A DNA stretch of 64,000 nucleotides from Bathymodiolus japonicus methanotrophic gill symbiont (GCF_019721995.1 NZ_BLYC01000018.1:1-64000); one strand, 5' to 3'. Shown: positions 28,503 to 39,454, counted from the stretch's first letter. A program made the numbers and translations. Notes: a model not told the origin generated them from the letters alone.

Positions 28503-28782
28503 CAGGCGCGCCATGCTACCTCACGAAATTCCGGGACTCCTGTCGCCATAATTCGTTCACCTACGCAGCGGATGGGAGATGCCCTGAACGCCCTGCGTCC
28601 GCAACGACTACGCACAAAAGCCGCTTCGTCATTACTACCTCACTGGCTGGACGGCTATTCAGAATGCAATTCTTGCTCCTCTCGCGTGCTGCTAGCACAC
28701 GTCGAATCAGCGAATTACCCTGTCGCCTATCAGGGACTAGAAATCACCACTTCGCTAAGCTCCGTTTCCATGATTTTCAGCG
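28503..28782 (+). repeat. Type B element, copy B2
   Basis: 280 bp in non-coding sequence, between AACAATTGC and GTAGCCTGCC. Right flank GTAG fits the +4 G rule. Confidence 0.9.
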
Positions 28783-28920
28783 GTAGCCTGCCATGTGCCT
28801 TGGCTACACATTGAAAACAAACAAAATATCCTGCGCAATATGAGCAAATTATTTATTGCGCGTTACATTACCGCTATTTTTTATTGGCCTTTAAGCCATA
28901 TTAATTATATTATCAACATA

Positions 28921-29080
28921 TACTTCGCGCGGTCACGACTGCGGATTTCTAACGACTGACTTTTTGCCGCTGGCGGCGTTGCTAAAACAGTTGCGTAGTC
29001 GGCTATGCGCCTGTTTTAGCGCCTTGCCCTCGACAAAAATTAGTGCGTTATAAACTCTGCATCCGTGACCACGCGAAGTA
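28921..29080. repeat. Inverted-repeat element H
   Basis: 160 bp with termini TACTTCGCGCGGTCACG / CGTGACC-ACGCGAAGTA (one-base gap), and an internal TAAAACAG...CTGTTTTA stem. Possible TA flanks. A degenerate partial copy lies at 5395-5487. Confidence 0.65.
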
Positions 29081-29137
29081 TAACTTATTACTTTTAGTAA
29101 GTTTTTCATCCCATTATAATCTCAATAGGAATTTACA

Positions 29138-29341
29138 ATGTCAAAATCCCTTAAGAAAAAATCAGTCAAGTCTGTTGCAAAAAAGGTTATTAAAAAAGCT
29201 GTTGCTAAAAAAATCATCGCTAAAAAGAAAGCAAAATCTATGCTAAAAAAAATCAGCAAAATTACTATTAAGAAGAAGCCTGAAAACAGAAAGTCGGCGA
29301 CAAAAGCAGCTAAAAAAGCACTAAAAAAAGTAGCCAAATAA
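29138..29341 (+). CDS. Lysine-rich histone H1-like protein
   Basis: A 67-residue protein, more than a third Lys, built of KKA/AKK/KKS blocks (for example KKVIKKAVAKKIIAKKK) with Ala, Val, Ser and Thr between. Such proteins resemble the C-terminal tail of histone H1 and are thought to bind DNA or nucleic acids nonspecifically. No folded domain is expected. It has a good ribosome-binding site (AATAGGAATTTACA) and a hairpin after the stop. Low-complexity composition makes homology claims unsafe; the call describes composition only. Confidence 0.7.
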   Translation: MSKSLKKKSVKSVAKKVIKKAVAKKIIAKKKAKSMLKKISKITIKKKPENRKSATKAAKKALKKVAK

Positions 29342-29351
29342 AAACATAGAC

Positions 29352-29375
29352 AGAAACCCAATCATCTGGGTTTCT
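29352..29375 (+). terminator. Hairpin after the histone-like gene
   Basis: Perfect 9-bp stem AGAAACCCA / TGGGTTTCT with a six-base loop. No long T-run follows. Confidence 0.55.
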
Positions 29376-29732
29376 TCAATAAACTTTCTCCTGTAAATAT
29401 TCCAAACGGTCAAAGCTAAGCCCCGTATTGCCGCTATTCAAGCCCTGGCCCATTTATTTCGCGCCAGGCAATGCTTTGCGAATCGGTATATTCTCGCTGA
29501 GCTATATTTTTCCGCTGTGCGTTTATCTGGCTGGAAAAGTGTGTGTGTACTGTCCGCAAAGCGAAAAGTACTCTGCCACGATTGCCATATATCCCGGGGT
29601 ATTAAATCCACAGCGTCTATTAGCGATTGCCAGCGCATTAGGTAAATAACGCCAGTAGCTTAGTGCGTGTTTTTTGGTCAGAATTTTGACCAGGTAAACC
29701 AGGGCATTATTATTCGCCCGGTAATTGCTTTG

Positions 29733-29936
29733 CTGAAGTTTCCCAATTATTGAGTAGCTGTAATACACAATGCTGGTGTATCGAGGTTTATTTTAGGTGG
29801 TTTTGCCATGTTTATAGCAAACCCCTACTTAATTCCCCTTAGGCAATAGCATTTGAAACGAATGAAAAGACTATTTCTTTCATACAGTTGTAGCATAGTT
29901 TCAATTTTACCATAAATAATTATTGGGAAACTTCAG
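29733..29936 (+). repeat. MITE family E, copy E4
   Basis: 204 bp. Unlike the other E copies, its flanks (TTGCTTTG / ATGAATAA) are not a direct repeat, which suggests a deletion or recombination at this copy. Confidence 0.88.
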
Positions 29937-29949
29937 ATGAATAATACCA

Positions 29950-30229
29950 CAGGCGCGCCATGCTACCTCACGAAATTCCGGGACTCCTGTCACCATAATT
30001 CGTTCACCTACGCAGCGGATGGGAGATGCCCTGAACGCCCTGCGTCCGCAACGACTACGCACAAAAGCCGCTTCGTCATTACTACCTCACTGGCTGGACG
30101 GCTATTCGGAATGCAATTCTTGCTCCTCTCGCGTGCTGCTAGCACACGTCGAATCAGCGAATTGCCCTGTCGCCTATCAGGGACTAAAAATCACCACTTC
30201 GCTAAGCTCCGTTTCCATGATTTTCAGCG
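29950..30229 (+). repeat. Type B element, copy B3
   Basis: 280 bp inside the radical SAM gene. Joining the flanks (AATACCA|TCCGAA) keeps the frame open through SGNNSDGIIH. Right flank TCCG fits the +4 G rule. Confidence 0.9.
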
Positions 30230-30579
30230 TCCGAATTATTGCCACTACTCGCCTGGATCATCCGCCCTTGTTTCTGCAACCGTGCTATTAACGGAGTACA
30301 AGGCAGAGCATTTAATAGACCTGCCATAACAATAGGGGCATGGCAGGCATTTACAAAATCAATAAACTCCTGCACTGATTCATCGCTGTCATGGTCAAAA
30401 CCGTAAATCATGCCCATCATCACCCCTGCACCGGTTTGCTCGGATATAAACTTTAGTTTTTCGACCAGGCTACGCTCACCGCGCAGGTTCTGCCTTTTAT
30501 CTGTTCCTAACAAGGAGGCTTCATTCGGGGTTTCAACGCCATAAAAGCCGTTGATAAAGTTTGCCTTATGAAACCAGTG

Positions 30580-30839
30580 CAGGCGCGCCATGCTACCTCA
30601 CGAAATTCCGGGACTCCTGTCGCCGTAATTCGTTCACCTACGCAGCGAATAGGAGATGCTCCAGCCGCCCTGCGTCCGCCACAGACTGAGCACAAAGCAG
30701 CTCAGTCATGGCTACCACAAATGGCTCTACGGCTATTCGGGATAAAATTTTAGCCTCCCTCGCGCGCTATCGCGCACTTCGGATTGGCAAATTTCCCTGC
30801 GCCTTCTGGAGACTATCAGCCCTTCCGGGGCTGACAGCG
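30580..30839 (+). repeat. Type A element, copy A3
   Basis: 260 bp. Joining the flanks (CCAGTG|ACGTAA) restores the minus-strand reading MAELRHWFHKAN with no duplication. Right flank ACGT is the single exception to the +4 G rule. Confidence 0.93.
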
Positions 30840-30899
30840 ACGTAACTCTGCCATCACCGGTGATTCATCGTCAAGGCGCAAGGTCAGTTCAGTATATTT

Positions 30900-31674
30900 G
30901 TAAGCGTCAATTCTCTCCACCTAGACAAGCTACACCAATTACTTTAGAGGCTTAATTTTTTCAATCAAGTTCCAGGACAAAAACTGATCCAGTGCTTCTG
31001 GTTTATAATGCCTACCCAGCTTGGGTAGTTCAGTTTCGGAAGTGCTGACAGCGCGTATGCCATACCGTGATTCTCGTCAGGCGCAAGGTCAGTCGAATTT
31101 GAAGCGCAATCCTCCACCTGACAGCTCAATTACTTTAGAGGCTTAATTTTTTCAATCAGTTCCAGGACAAAAACTGATCCAGTGCTTCGGTTTATAATGC
31201 CTACCCAGCTTGGGTAGTTCAGTTAATAGGTATTTCAGGTAATCAAAAGGTTCCAGGTTATTAGCAACGGCTGTTTGCACAAGACTGTAAAGTAGTGCGC
31301 TGACATTTGCACCGCGTGGTGTCTGGTTAAACAGCCAGTTTTTACGTCCAATCACAAACGGTTTGATATGCCGTTCAGCTGCATTATTATCAATTTGTAT
31401 ATTACCGTCATCAATATAGCGGATCAAGCTACCCCACTGGTTAATAGTGTAACGAATGGCTTTACCTATTGCGCTGTCCTTTGCTGTCTTGGTAAGGTTG
31501 TTATCGCACCACTGCTTTAACTCTTCCAGTAAAGGTTTGCTTTTTTACTGACGCTGTAAATAACGTTGCTCTATCGTCAGGTCTTTGATCTGTTTTTCAA
31601 GTGCATACAGTCGGGCAAACTTACGTAATGCGGTTTGAGCCAGCCCCATTTTATTCTTGCGACTCTCTTTAGGG
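30900..31674 (-). mobile_element. IS66-family fragment (same type as 55364-62188)
   Basis: The outer end GTAAGCGTCAATT at 30900 matches the IS66 copy at 55364-62188. The minus strand encodes the end of Tnp[44 protein letters not shown] and [15 protein letters not shown]. An in-frame stop follows RYLQRQ near 31545. The inner end is cut at 31674 by A4, at exactly the point where the other IS66 copy carries B9. The last 200 bases are present twice (see the duplication entry). Confidence 0.85.
31045..31225. repeat. Noisy near-duplicate of 30830-31044
   Basis: From GCTGACAGCG onward the segment repeats 30830-31044 with many scattered one- to several-base deletions and changes. The pattern resembles an uncorrected sequencing read joined into the assembly rather than a biological repeat. 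Confidence 0.7.
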
Positions 31675-31934
31675 CAGGCGCGCCATGCTACCTCACGAAA
31701 TTCCGGGACTCCTGTCGCCGTAATTCGTTCACCTACGCAGCGAATAGGAGATGCTCCAGCCGCCCTGCGTCCGCCACAGACTGAGCACAAAGCAGCTCAG
31801 TCATGGCTACCACAAATGGCTCTACGGCTATTCGGGATAAAATTTTAGCCTCCCTCGCGCGCTATCGCGCACTTCGGATTGGCAAATTTCCCTGCGCCTT
31901 CTGGAGACTATCAGCCCGTCCGGGGCTGACAGCG
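31675..31934 (+). repeat. Type A element, copy A4
   Basis: 260 bp joining an IS66 fragment (left) to the 5'-truncated IS4-like element (right): a recombination junction. Right flank TTAG fits the +4 G rule. Confidence 0.92.
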
Positions 31935-33165
31935 TTAGCAGAGCGTCATCCTTTGTGGGCTCGTTCATGCCCAGAGTTGAAGGATATCGACTTTATTCGC
32001 CTTGGGTTATTACGCTGTATCAGTGTAGTCGATAGTGGTCGCCATTTCCTCCAAACCAATGAACAGATTTATGGCCAGCTGCTTCCCCACTCAACGTATT
32101 TTAAATCACTGAAGTCGCATAGACGAACAAGTATGCTTGAGGCATTTGAACAGCAGAGCTATCATCTTCACTCTGAACACTGCTATCGCAAGGCATTGAT
32201 TATCTTAAAGTATTCCCGGAACTTGACGAATACACCATAGAAGCAGCGGATGGGCATTTTATTGATCATGCCTGCCATACTGAAAAAAACAGCAAGGGGA
32301 AAGTTTATGCGGCCGGGGGGATTTACGCGTTGAATCTCAGAAGTGGGTTGCTCAGATTTCTTTGTCTGGTGACAAACGGAACTCAGAGACATCAAGAAAT
32401 ACCTGTGTTACGAGATCATATTGAAAAGCAAAACAAGGGAAATAACAGCTCTCAGAAACATCTCTATGTCTACGATAAAGCCGTCACCGACTTTGTCTGG
32501 TGGGATCGGCAGAAATGACATGCTAATTACATGATTTCAATGCTAAAAGAAAATTCAATTGCGACTCTGGTTGAGTCTATCCCTTTTGACTCCCGCCATG
32601 AGATCAATACAGGGGTTGAAGCATACAGTGTGTACGAAAACAAGGGCATCAAATTTAACGTGGTGGATTACCGTGATCCAGAAACCGGAAAACTTCACCG
32701 GTTTGTGACAACCTTGCCAATGACTATTAACCCTGGAACCATTGCCATGCTGTATTTCAAGCGATGGACGATTGAAAAGACATTCAATAACACTAAAAGT
32801 AATTTCAAGGAAACTAAAGCTTGGTCTTCCAATACCCGCTCACTTGAAAATCAAATGCGCCTGACTGCAATGAGCTATAATTTAATGCGCGTGTTTGAAG
32901 AGAGTTCAAAAACACAACAGCCAGAATTGATTCATCCATCGGATAAAAAATATAGCGAGGCTCTGGAGATAAGGCAGCAACAGGCTCAAAAACGAGATCG
33001 TTTTGTGAATCCATTATTTTTCCAGGCAAGAATATCTCGTATCAGCTCGTATACCATTCGGGCAGTTCAAAACGCAATAATAACAGGAATGTCTTTACAG
33101 TGCTTTATGAGCTCTCTTGTGGCGAGGTTAGTTTTACCGCCTCAATTGATAGGGGAACACTGATG
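31935..33165 (+). mobile_element. IS4-like element ISb, 5'-truncated defective copy
   Basis: Nearly identical to the complete copy at 44582-46115 but missing the first part. The right end GGGAACACTGATG is intact. The transposase carries a one-base deletion near 32177 (GAACACTG for GAAACACTG) and a TGA at 32516 replacing an Arg codon. The copy at 51302 shares both lesions. Confidence 0.9.
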
Positions 33166-33516
33166 ATATTAATAGCAGCATAATCTGGCTGGAAAAAAAT
33201 TCTGGTGAATTAAAGCCACCTTTATAATATTTTTTGGCCTTAGCTTTGCTGAGCCCCTCTAGCAACTCATCGATAACCCCTTCCGCTTCATTTTCCAGCA
33301 AATGATCAGTGATTTGCATCAATGGCGACTGCGGACTAATCGCCGTGCCACCCACAATTAATAATTTATTGAACTTTTTTACTTCCAGCCCTAGTTTGAT
33401 CAAGCTCTGCTCTTGCGCCATCATTCCGCCGATATAAATATGATCAGCATCGGCGATAAACTCACTGATAGGCCGGGGGTCAATATTTTTATCTATCAGG
33501 CAAAGCTGTTCATAAT

Positions 33517-33670
33517 ACTCGATGTTCAAGTTTTCAGCTATAACTGGGCTAAGAAAAGTAAATTTTTCCGGCTTTGTTTTATAGGTGATTGATTTACAAT
33601 GATGTTGATGCTTTCTTTGTCAGTAAAATTATCAATAAAATCAATCAGTTAAAAAACTTGAACATCGAGT
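33517..33670. repeat. MITE family G, copy G1
   Basis: 154 bp with termini ACTCGATGTTCAAGTTTT / AAAAACTTGAACATCGAGT and a 3-bp direct repeat AAT. Removing it with one AAT restores the radical SAM frame (HLKPYYEQLCLID). Confidence 0.93.
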
Positions 33671-33949
33671 AATAGGGTTTAAGATGGTTAAACAAGCCCA
33701 TACGCCCCGACGGCGGCAATAATCGCTTTAGCACCCCAAACTCACTGGCAGGCGCATACATTTTCAGGCTTTCTGCATAACTCCAGAAGGTGTCCTGGGT
33801 ATCAAATTCAGGGTAGATCAGAACAGCTTTATGAGCAATATTCTCGTTCATCATCCCCTCTTAAATAAATTCATTAAACCAAATCATACTCTTTTGACAT
33901 TTGCAGAGACACGCTACGCACACACATACTCATCAGCAGCACTGCTAAT

Positions 33950-35491
33950 TTACCCTGCAGATAAATGTCTTAACCTTAAACCAGATAGCAATAAAACAAA
34001 TGCATATAAAGTCGCCGCAATGGCTATCCACATCGCTAGATTCAAGGCTCGATCGACTAAGCCCCAGTTATGCCAAAGACTGGTATCAACACAATGGTAA
34101 ATCAAAGATGCCATAGCAGAAGATGCCAATATAATACGTAAAATGAAGACGCGCCAACCTGTTGCTGGTCGGTAAATTTTAGTTTTTAACAACTTAGACA
34201 ATAATAAACTGGCATTAAAAAATGCGCCTAATGATGTCGCTAAAGCTAAACCAGCGTGGGCCAAAGGGAAAACCAGGGCAATATTTAACAGCATATTGGC
34301 AATCATCGCATAAATACCAAAACGTACTGGGGTTTTCATATCCTTACGTGAAGTAAAGCCAGGCACTAGTACTTTTACCAATATAAAGCCTAATAATCCG
34401 ACAGAATAAGCCATTAAGCTGCGCCCAGTCATAACAACATCGTTAACACCAAAATGATGGTATTGAAATAATGTAGAGACCATAGGTTCAGCCAGCATAA
34501 TTAAGCCTAGTGATGCAGGTACACCGATTAACACTACCAACTTCAACCCCCAATCCAGGGACCTGGAAAATGCCTCGGTATTCTCTGCTGCATGGTTTTT
34601 TGACAGATTTGGTAAAATCACAGTCGCCAATGCGATGCCAAATATCCCCAGGGGGAACTCGACCAGCCTATCCGAATAATATAACCAGGAAATACTGCCT
34701 GCCGTTAAAAATGAAGCCAGTAAAGTATCCAGTAATAAGTTAATCTGGGTCACAGAAACACCGAACAAGGCGGGTAGCATCAGCTTTAAAATACGCTTTA
34801 CCCCTGGATCCCTAAAGCCAAAGCGTAAGCGTGGTACCAGGCCTAAGCGGCGCAAGGCAGGAAACTGAAAAACCAGCTGTACTGCACCAGCAAAAAACAC
34901 ACCCCAGGCCAAAGCAACAATTGGCTGCGGCATTAAAGGCGCTAACCAGATAGCCGCAGAAATCAGGCATATATTAAGGAATACCGGGGTAAATGCAGGC
35001 ACGGCAAATTTACCATAGGTATTTAAAATTCCACCAGCAAATGCGACCGATGAAATAAAAAACAAATACGGAAAGGTAATACACAACATCTGCACTGCCA
35101 AATCATACTGCTCCCCTTGCCAGGAAAAGCCGGGGGCAAACACCATAATTAGATACGGTGCAGCGAGCATACCCGCAATGGTAGTTAACATTAAAATAAG
35201 TGCTAGCGTTCCTGCAGTACGATCTATAAAATGGCGTAGCGTTGCTTTACCTCCCTGCTGCTTATAATCTGATAACACAGGGACAAATGCCTGAGCGAAA
35301 GCACCTTCGGCAAAGAGGCGGCGTAAAAAATTGGGGATTTTAAACGCCACAAAAAAGGCATCAGTGCCAGAGTCTGCACCGAAAATGCGTGCAAATAACA
35401 TATCCCGAATAAAGCCTAATATACGTGAAATCATAGTCATGCTACTGACTATCGCGGTCGATTTAAAAAGTTTGCGGCTCAAGACTTGCAT
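33950..35491 (-). CDS. murJ: Lipid II flippase MurJ (MviN)
   Basis: A 513-residue protein with about 14 membrane helices. It shows the family motifs SRILGFIRDMLFARIFGA, NFLRRLFAEGAFAQAFVPVL near the N-terminus and FPLGIFGIALATVILPNLSK in the middle. It flips lipid-linked peptidoglycan precursor to the periplasmic side. ATG 35491 is preferred over an upstream ATG at 35647 because it follows an AGGAA site and gives MQVLSRKLFKSTAIVSSMTM. It is divergent from rpsT, a common gammaproteobacterial arrangement. Confidence 0.95.
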   Translation of the reverse strand: MQVLSRKLFKSTAIVSSMTMISRILGFIRDMLFARIFGADSGTDAFFVAFKIPNFLRRLFAEGAFAQAFVPVLSDYKQQGGKATLRHFIDRTAGTLALILMLTTIAGMLAAPYLIMVFAPGFSWQGEQYDLAVQMLCITFPYLFFISSVAFAGGILNTYGKFAVPAFTPVFLNICLISAAIWLAPLMPQPIVALAWGVFFAGAVQLVFQFPALRRLGLVPRLRFGFRDPGVKRILKLMLPALFGVSVTQINLLLDTLLASFLTAGSISWLYYSDRLVEFPLGIFGIALATVILPNLSKNHAAENTEAFSRSLDWGLKLVVLIGVPASLGLIMLAEPMVSTLFQYHHFGVNDVVMTGRSLMAYSVGLLGFILVKVLVPGFTSRKDMKTPVRFGIYAMIANMLLNIALVFPLAHAGLALATSLGAFFNASLLLSKLLKTKIYRPATGWRVFILRIILASSAMASLIYHCVDTSLWHNWGLVDRALNLAMWIAIAATLYAFVLLLSGLRLRHLSAG

Positions 35492-35575
35492 TCCTGCTAT
35501 TAAAAGATTGACAATCATATCATTTATCGGGAAAATAAACGGTTTTAAAATATACAACGCAATAACCGAGGAATC

Positions 35576-35839
35576 ATGGCTAATACAGCTCAAGCAAGAA
35601 AACGCGCACGTCAGGCAGAAAAGAACCGCGTTCGCAATGCAGGACAACGTAGCAATCTACGTACATTCATCAAAAAAGTTATTGCTGCAGTAGATTCTGG
35701 TGACGTAGAACAAGCAAAAACAGCTTATGCAACAATCGTTCCAGTTATCGACTCAGCAGTAAATAAAGGACTACTTCACAAAAACAAAGCGGCAAGAAAC
35801 AAAAGCAGACTTAATAAAAGAATCCGCGCAATGGCTTAG
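35576..35839 (+). CDS. rpsT: 30S ribosomal protein S20
   Basis: An 87-residue basic protein starting MANTAQARKRARQAEKNRVRNAGQRS and ending NKAARNKSRLNKRIRAMA, typical of bS20. It binds 16S rRNA during assembly of the small subunit. Its start lies 85 bases from the divergent murJ start. A strong hairpin terminator follows. Confidence 0.98.
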   Translation: MANTAQARKRARQAEKNRVRNAGQRSNLRTFIKKVIAAVDSGDVEQAKTAYATIVPVIDSAVNKGLLHKNKAARNKSRLNKRIRAMA

Positions 35840-35865
35840 TAATTCCGCAAGGCATTACCCAAAGT

Positions 35866-35901
35866 ACCAGGCAAGCTCTTAGCTTGACCTGGTGTTTTTT
35901 T
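35866..35901 (+). terminator. Rho-independent terminator of rpsT
   Basis: ACCAGGCAAGCT / AGCTTGACCTGGT stem (one bulge) with a three-base loop and seven T residues. Confidence 0.85.
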
Positions 35902-35930
35902 GCCTGAAAGATACCAAATTCAGCTACTGC

Positions 35931-35990
35931 AGGACGTGGCTTCAGCCCGCCAAAATAAAAAGCTTTTTAAGGCGGACTGAAGTCACGTCC
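35931..35990. repeat. REP-like inverted repeat
   Basis: GGACGTGGCTTCAGCCCGCC and GGCGGACTGAAGTCACGTCC form a 20-bp imperfect stem. It belongs to the GCGGACTGAAGTCC group seen at 12263 and 62316. Confidence 0.7.
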
Positions 35991-36041
35991 AGCTATTTTT
36001 GCTATACTCTGCCTACCATCCACTATAAGTAGATACAGACT

Positions 36042-37052
36042 ATGTCAAACAAAATACGCTGGGGAATTCTAGGCGCTGCACGCATTAACCAACAACTTAT
36101 GCCGGCTATTGTTGCGGCTAATAACAGCGAGCTGATTGCTATTGCCAGCCGCAGACCTGGGGCAGCTACGACAACACTAGAGCAATATGCACCAGATATT
36201 GCAAACCTGCGTCTGTACGATGATCCTGCCGAGCTACTTAAAGACCCTGAGATACAAGCAGTCTATATACCGCTTGCTACAGAAGATCATGCGCACTGGA
36301 CTTTACGCGCAATAGAGCATGGCAAACATGTTTTATGTGAAAAACCAATCGCGCTGAGTATTGCGGATATAGAAAACATAGAAAGCGCAGCTAAACAACA
36401 TCAAGTTTATGTTATGGAAGGCTTTATGTATCGCTTTCATCCACAACATCAGCGCATTCAGGAAATTATCAGCTCTGGTGCTATTGGCGAAGTTCGCTCG
36501 GTACGCACCTGTTTTGCCTACCCGATGCAGCCTGCTCGTCTGTATCGTGTGGATCGGCCCATAAATCAAGGTGGTGGCGCAATGTGGGATATCGGTTGTT
36601 ACGCCATTCATGCCGCGCGGTTTCATTTTGGCGATACTAAAGCCCAGGCAGTCACAGCACTGGCAAAGCATAATGAACATGGCGCAGATATTAGCAGCAG
36701 CGGCCTGATTGATTTTGGCGATGGTCGCTATGCACAATTTAATTTCAGCTTTGAACATGCCCGACGCGCCGAATATGAGATTATCGGCACAACTGGCGGT
36801 ATAAAGTGTCATAACGTCTGGGCTAAAGCAGATGAGCAGCCGGTAATCTCCTGGCAAGCAGATTCATCTGAACCACAGATTGAAAAACTGGATCTAGCGA
36901 ATCACTTTCAACTGGAAGTCGAACATTTCTGTGCTTGCATACTCAATAAGCAGCCACCCAGACTTTCCCTGCAGGATGCAAAAGATAACTGCGCAATTAT
37001 TCTTGCTGCCCTGCAATCTGTCGAACAGGGACGCACCATACGGCTAGAATAA
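36042..37052 (+). CDS. Gfo/Idh/MocA family oxidoreductase
   Basis: A 336-residue NAD(P)-dependent dehydrogenase. The Rossmann motif is GILGAARINQQLMPAI, followed by the family motif EHGKHVLCEKPIALS (Lys of EKP near residue 98). The C-terminal domain has GGGAMWDIGCYAIHAARFHFG, with the His of the active site. Such enzymes oxidise or reduce sugar-like substrates or dihydrodiols. No neighbour points to the substrate. Length is normal. Confidence 0.9.
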   Translation: MSNKIRWGILGAARINQQLMPAIVAANNSELIAIASRRPGAATTTLEQYAPDIANLRLYDDPAELLKDPEIQAVYIPLATEDHAHWTLRAIEHGKHVLCEKPIALSIADIENIESAAKQHQVYVMEGFMYRFHPQHQRIQEIISSGAIGEVRSVRTCFAYPMQPARLYRVDRPINQGGGAMWDIGCYAIHAARFHFGDTKAQAVTALAKHNEHGADISSSGLIDFGDGRYAQFNFSFEHARRAEYEIIGTTGGIKCHNVWAKADEQPVISWQADSSEPQIEKLDLANHFQLEVEHFCACILNKQPPRLSLQDAKDNCAIILAALQSVEQGRTIRLE

Positions 37053-38983
37053 ATACATCGCTAATTTAGGCGTATCATTCAGAACGGGTGCTATACCATC
37101 AACAAGCACAATCATACAGCATGCTAAAGCTCCCACTGTTTTCCCATTACCCGGCTATCGCTCTAATTTTTCTTTTGTCTACGCAGTTTACCCTTGCAGA
37201 GACCATTGCTGTACCCATGCAAATTGACTTTGCGTAATTGCAAAAACTACTCGTCAGACAATTATTTACCGAGCCGTCCAGTTCAATAGAAGTACTAAAC
37301 GACCCGCAGGGCTGTAGTAAAATCACCCTATCTAATCCGCAACTAAGTGAATTCAAGCAACACTTACAAATTAATGCGCAGCTAAAAGCCCGGCTCGCTG
37401 TCAAGGTAATTGATCGCTGTGTGCCCTTATTCAATTGGGACGGCTATGCGCAAATTATCAGCAAGCCGCTAATAAAAGCAAACGACCCGCGTCTGATCCA
37501 CCTACAGCTTATAGACAGCCATCTGGTCAATCTTAATCATGAACGATTAACGACTGGCCCTTTATGGGACTATGCCAGAACACATATACACCCTTTATTT
37601 AACAGGTTTTTTCTGGATCTAGCGCCTGCAATTAGTGAGTTAAAGAATTTTCTGCCGTTATTCCTTCCCCGACATAACCATGAGCAAATCAACAGCATGC
37701 TCGATTCGATGCGGCTGAATGATATACAGGTCGTTAAACAGGGTATTACCGGAAAACTGCAATTTAATGTTAATACTGTTGCACCTGCAAAACAGCCAGA
37801 GCAGGTACTTAACGCACAAGAACAGCAACTATGGCAGGAAAAATGGCAAAGCATGGATGCCCTGCTTACCTATACTATTAAAAATTATGCTCAGCAAACT
37901 GAATTAGAGGAACTTAAACAGACTCTGTTTGAAATTCTGTTAGACGCACGTTATCAATTACAAGTCGCACTACAACAAGACCAGAGTAATGATCCCGTCA
38001 GGCACTGGTTTATTGATAGCTGGACACAGCTAATACCGGTACTACAAAAAATCAGCACGGCTAACCCGCAACAGGCTCCGCTGGCATTATTAACCCTAGT
38101 CACCTCCACAGATGCATTACAGGCATTAGACAAGCTGGGGCCATCATTTGGCCTGGATATTTCTATCGATGGCTTACGTAGATTAGCGCGCATGTTGACT
38201 AACACCCCCGGCATAAGCCCCTTGGAATATAACCAGGCTATCGATCCCGAGCTACTGCGTATTTTTCAGTTTAACCCAGACCCTGAAAATAGCGATACAG
38301 ATCATAGTCAGTATCAAATCAACTTATGGCCAATCAATACTGCCAACGCAGCCAGTACCCGCCCATTAGATAACTGGATACCAACTGCTAATGAACTTAA
38401 TGCCTACCTATTGCAGGTACGCACACTGTTAATCAATACCGCTAGCAAAGCGGGCAAAAAATCTTCCCTGACGGCACAGCAAGGTGATATTTTTCAGAAA
38501 CTGGTACTCACCACCGCCTGTCAGGAAAGCTGCTGGCGCCAGTATGTGGTAAAAACAAAAAAATCACTCCCCTGCATTCATCAACCGGTGATACCGGCAT
38601 TATGCAAATTAATGAAAATATCTGGCGCGGCTTTGTTGATCGACACAAATTACGCTGGAATATTGCCTATAATGCAGAGACAGGTAGCAATATTCTGCTT
38701 AAATATATGACTCGCTATGCACTGAAAAAAGGGGAGCATAAAAAACACGGCGGCCTTGATAACCTGGCTCGATCTGCTTATTCTATGTATAACGGTGGCC
38801 CAAGGCAATTTAGCCGCTATAGAAACAGCCGCGCAGGCGCATGGCCACAGAAAGTCGATAAAGCGTTTCATGCCAAGTATATACAGGTAAAACGTGGCGA
38901 TGAGCTTGCCGTCGCAGCTTGCCTAGGTGGAACAAAGCCTGGTAGCACTATGACTCAAACCAGAACAAAAAAACCAGCAAGAA

Positions 38984-39243
38984 CAGGCGCGCCATGCTAC
39001 CTCACGAAATTCCGGGACTCCTGTCGCCGTAATTCGTTCACCTACGCAGCGAATAGGAGATGCTCCAGCCGCCCTGCGTCCGCCACAGACTGAGCACAAA
39101 GCAGCTCAGTCATGGCTACCACAAATGGCTCTACGGCTATTCGGGATAAAATTTTAGCCTCCCTCGCGCGCTATCGCGCACTTCGGATTGGCAAATTTCC
39201 CTGCGCCTTCTGGAGACTATCAGCCCGTCCGGGGCTGACAGCG
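38984..39243 (+). repeat. Type A element, copy A5
   Basis: 260 bp in the linker between SLT and SPOR parts, flanks GCAAGAA|AACGAC. Right flank AACG fits the +4 G rule. Confidence 0.92.
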
Positions 39244-39454
39244 AACGACTGTAGCTAACAAGGCAATACCTGCTTCAATCTCAAAAAAAATAATTCATAA
39301 TGAAGCGTGGATTAAGCAACAAAACAAACATCACCTAACCTTGCAATTAGCGGTCTTTAGCTCCCAGCAAGCGGCCAAAGACTTTATTGGACAGCAAAGC
39401 GTTAATGGCAACTATGCCATTTATCATCAACGCAAACAAAACAAACGGCTTTAT

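Larger units (their letters stand above)
29523..33854 (-). pseudogene. B12-binding-domain radical SAM protein (DUF4070-like), shattered by insertions
   Basis: One gene can be followed downwards from ATG 33854. The N-terminus is AVLIYPEFDTQDTFWSYAES...GLFNHLKPYY; then MITE G1; then EQLCLIDKNID...DADHIYIGGMMAQEQS...LIVGGTAISPQ, a cobalamin-binding-type domain. It is broken by IS fragment 31935-33165, A4 and an IS66 fragment. It resumes as ELTLRLDDESPVMAELR, is split by A3, and continues HWFHKANFINGFYGVETPNE...GMIYGFDHDSDE...SGNNSD. B3 and MITE E4 follow, then a last part (SNYRANNNALVYLVKIL) to about 29523. The CxxxCxxC radical SAM region is missing, so it is dead. Several members of this class act on hopanoids or methylate lipids; the substrate here is unknown. 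Confidence 0.8.

Noticed and set aside
38540-38600. Programmed frameshift in the SLT gene A-run
   Set aside because: The gene also has a stop, insertions and other indels, and no slippery heptamer with downstream structure was evident. A simple indel or sequencing error is more likely.
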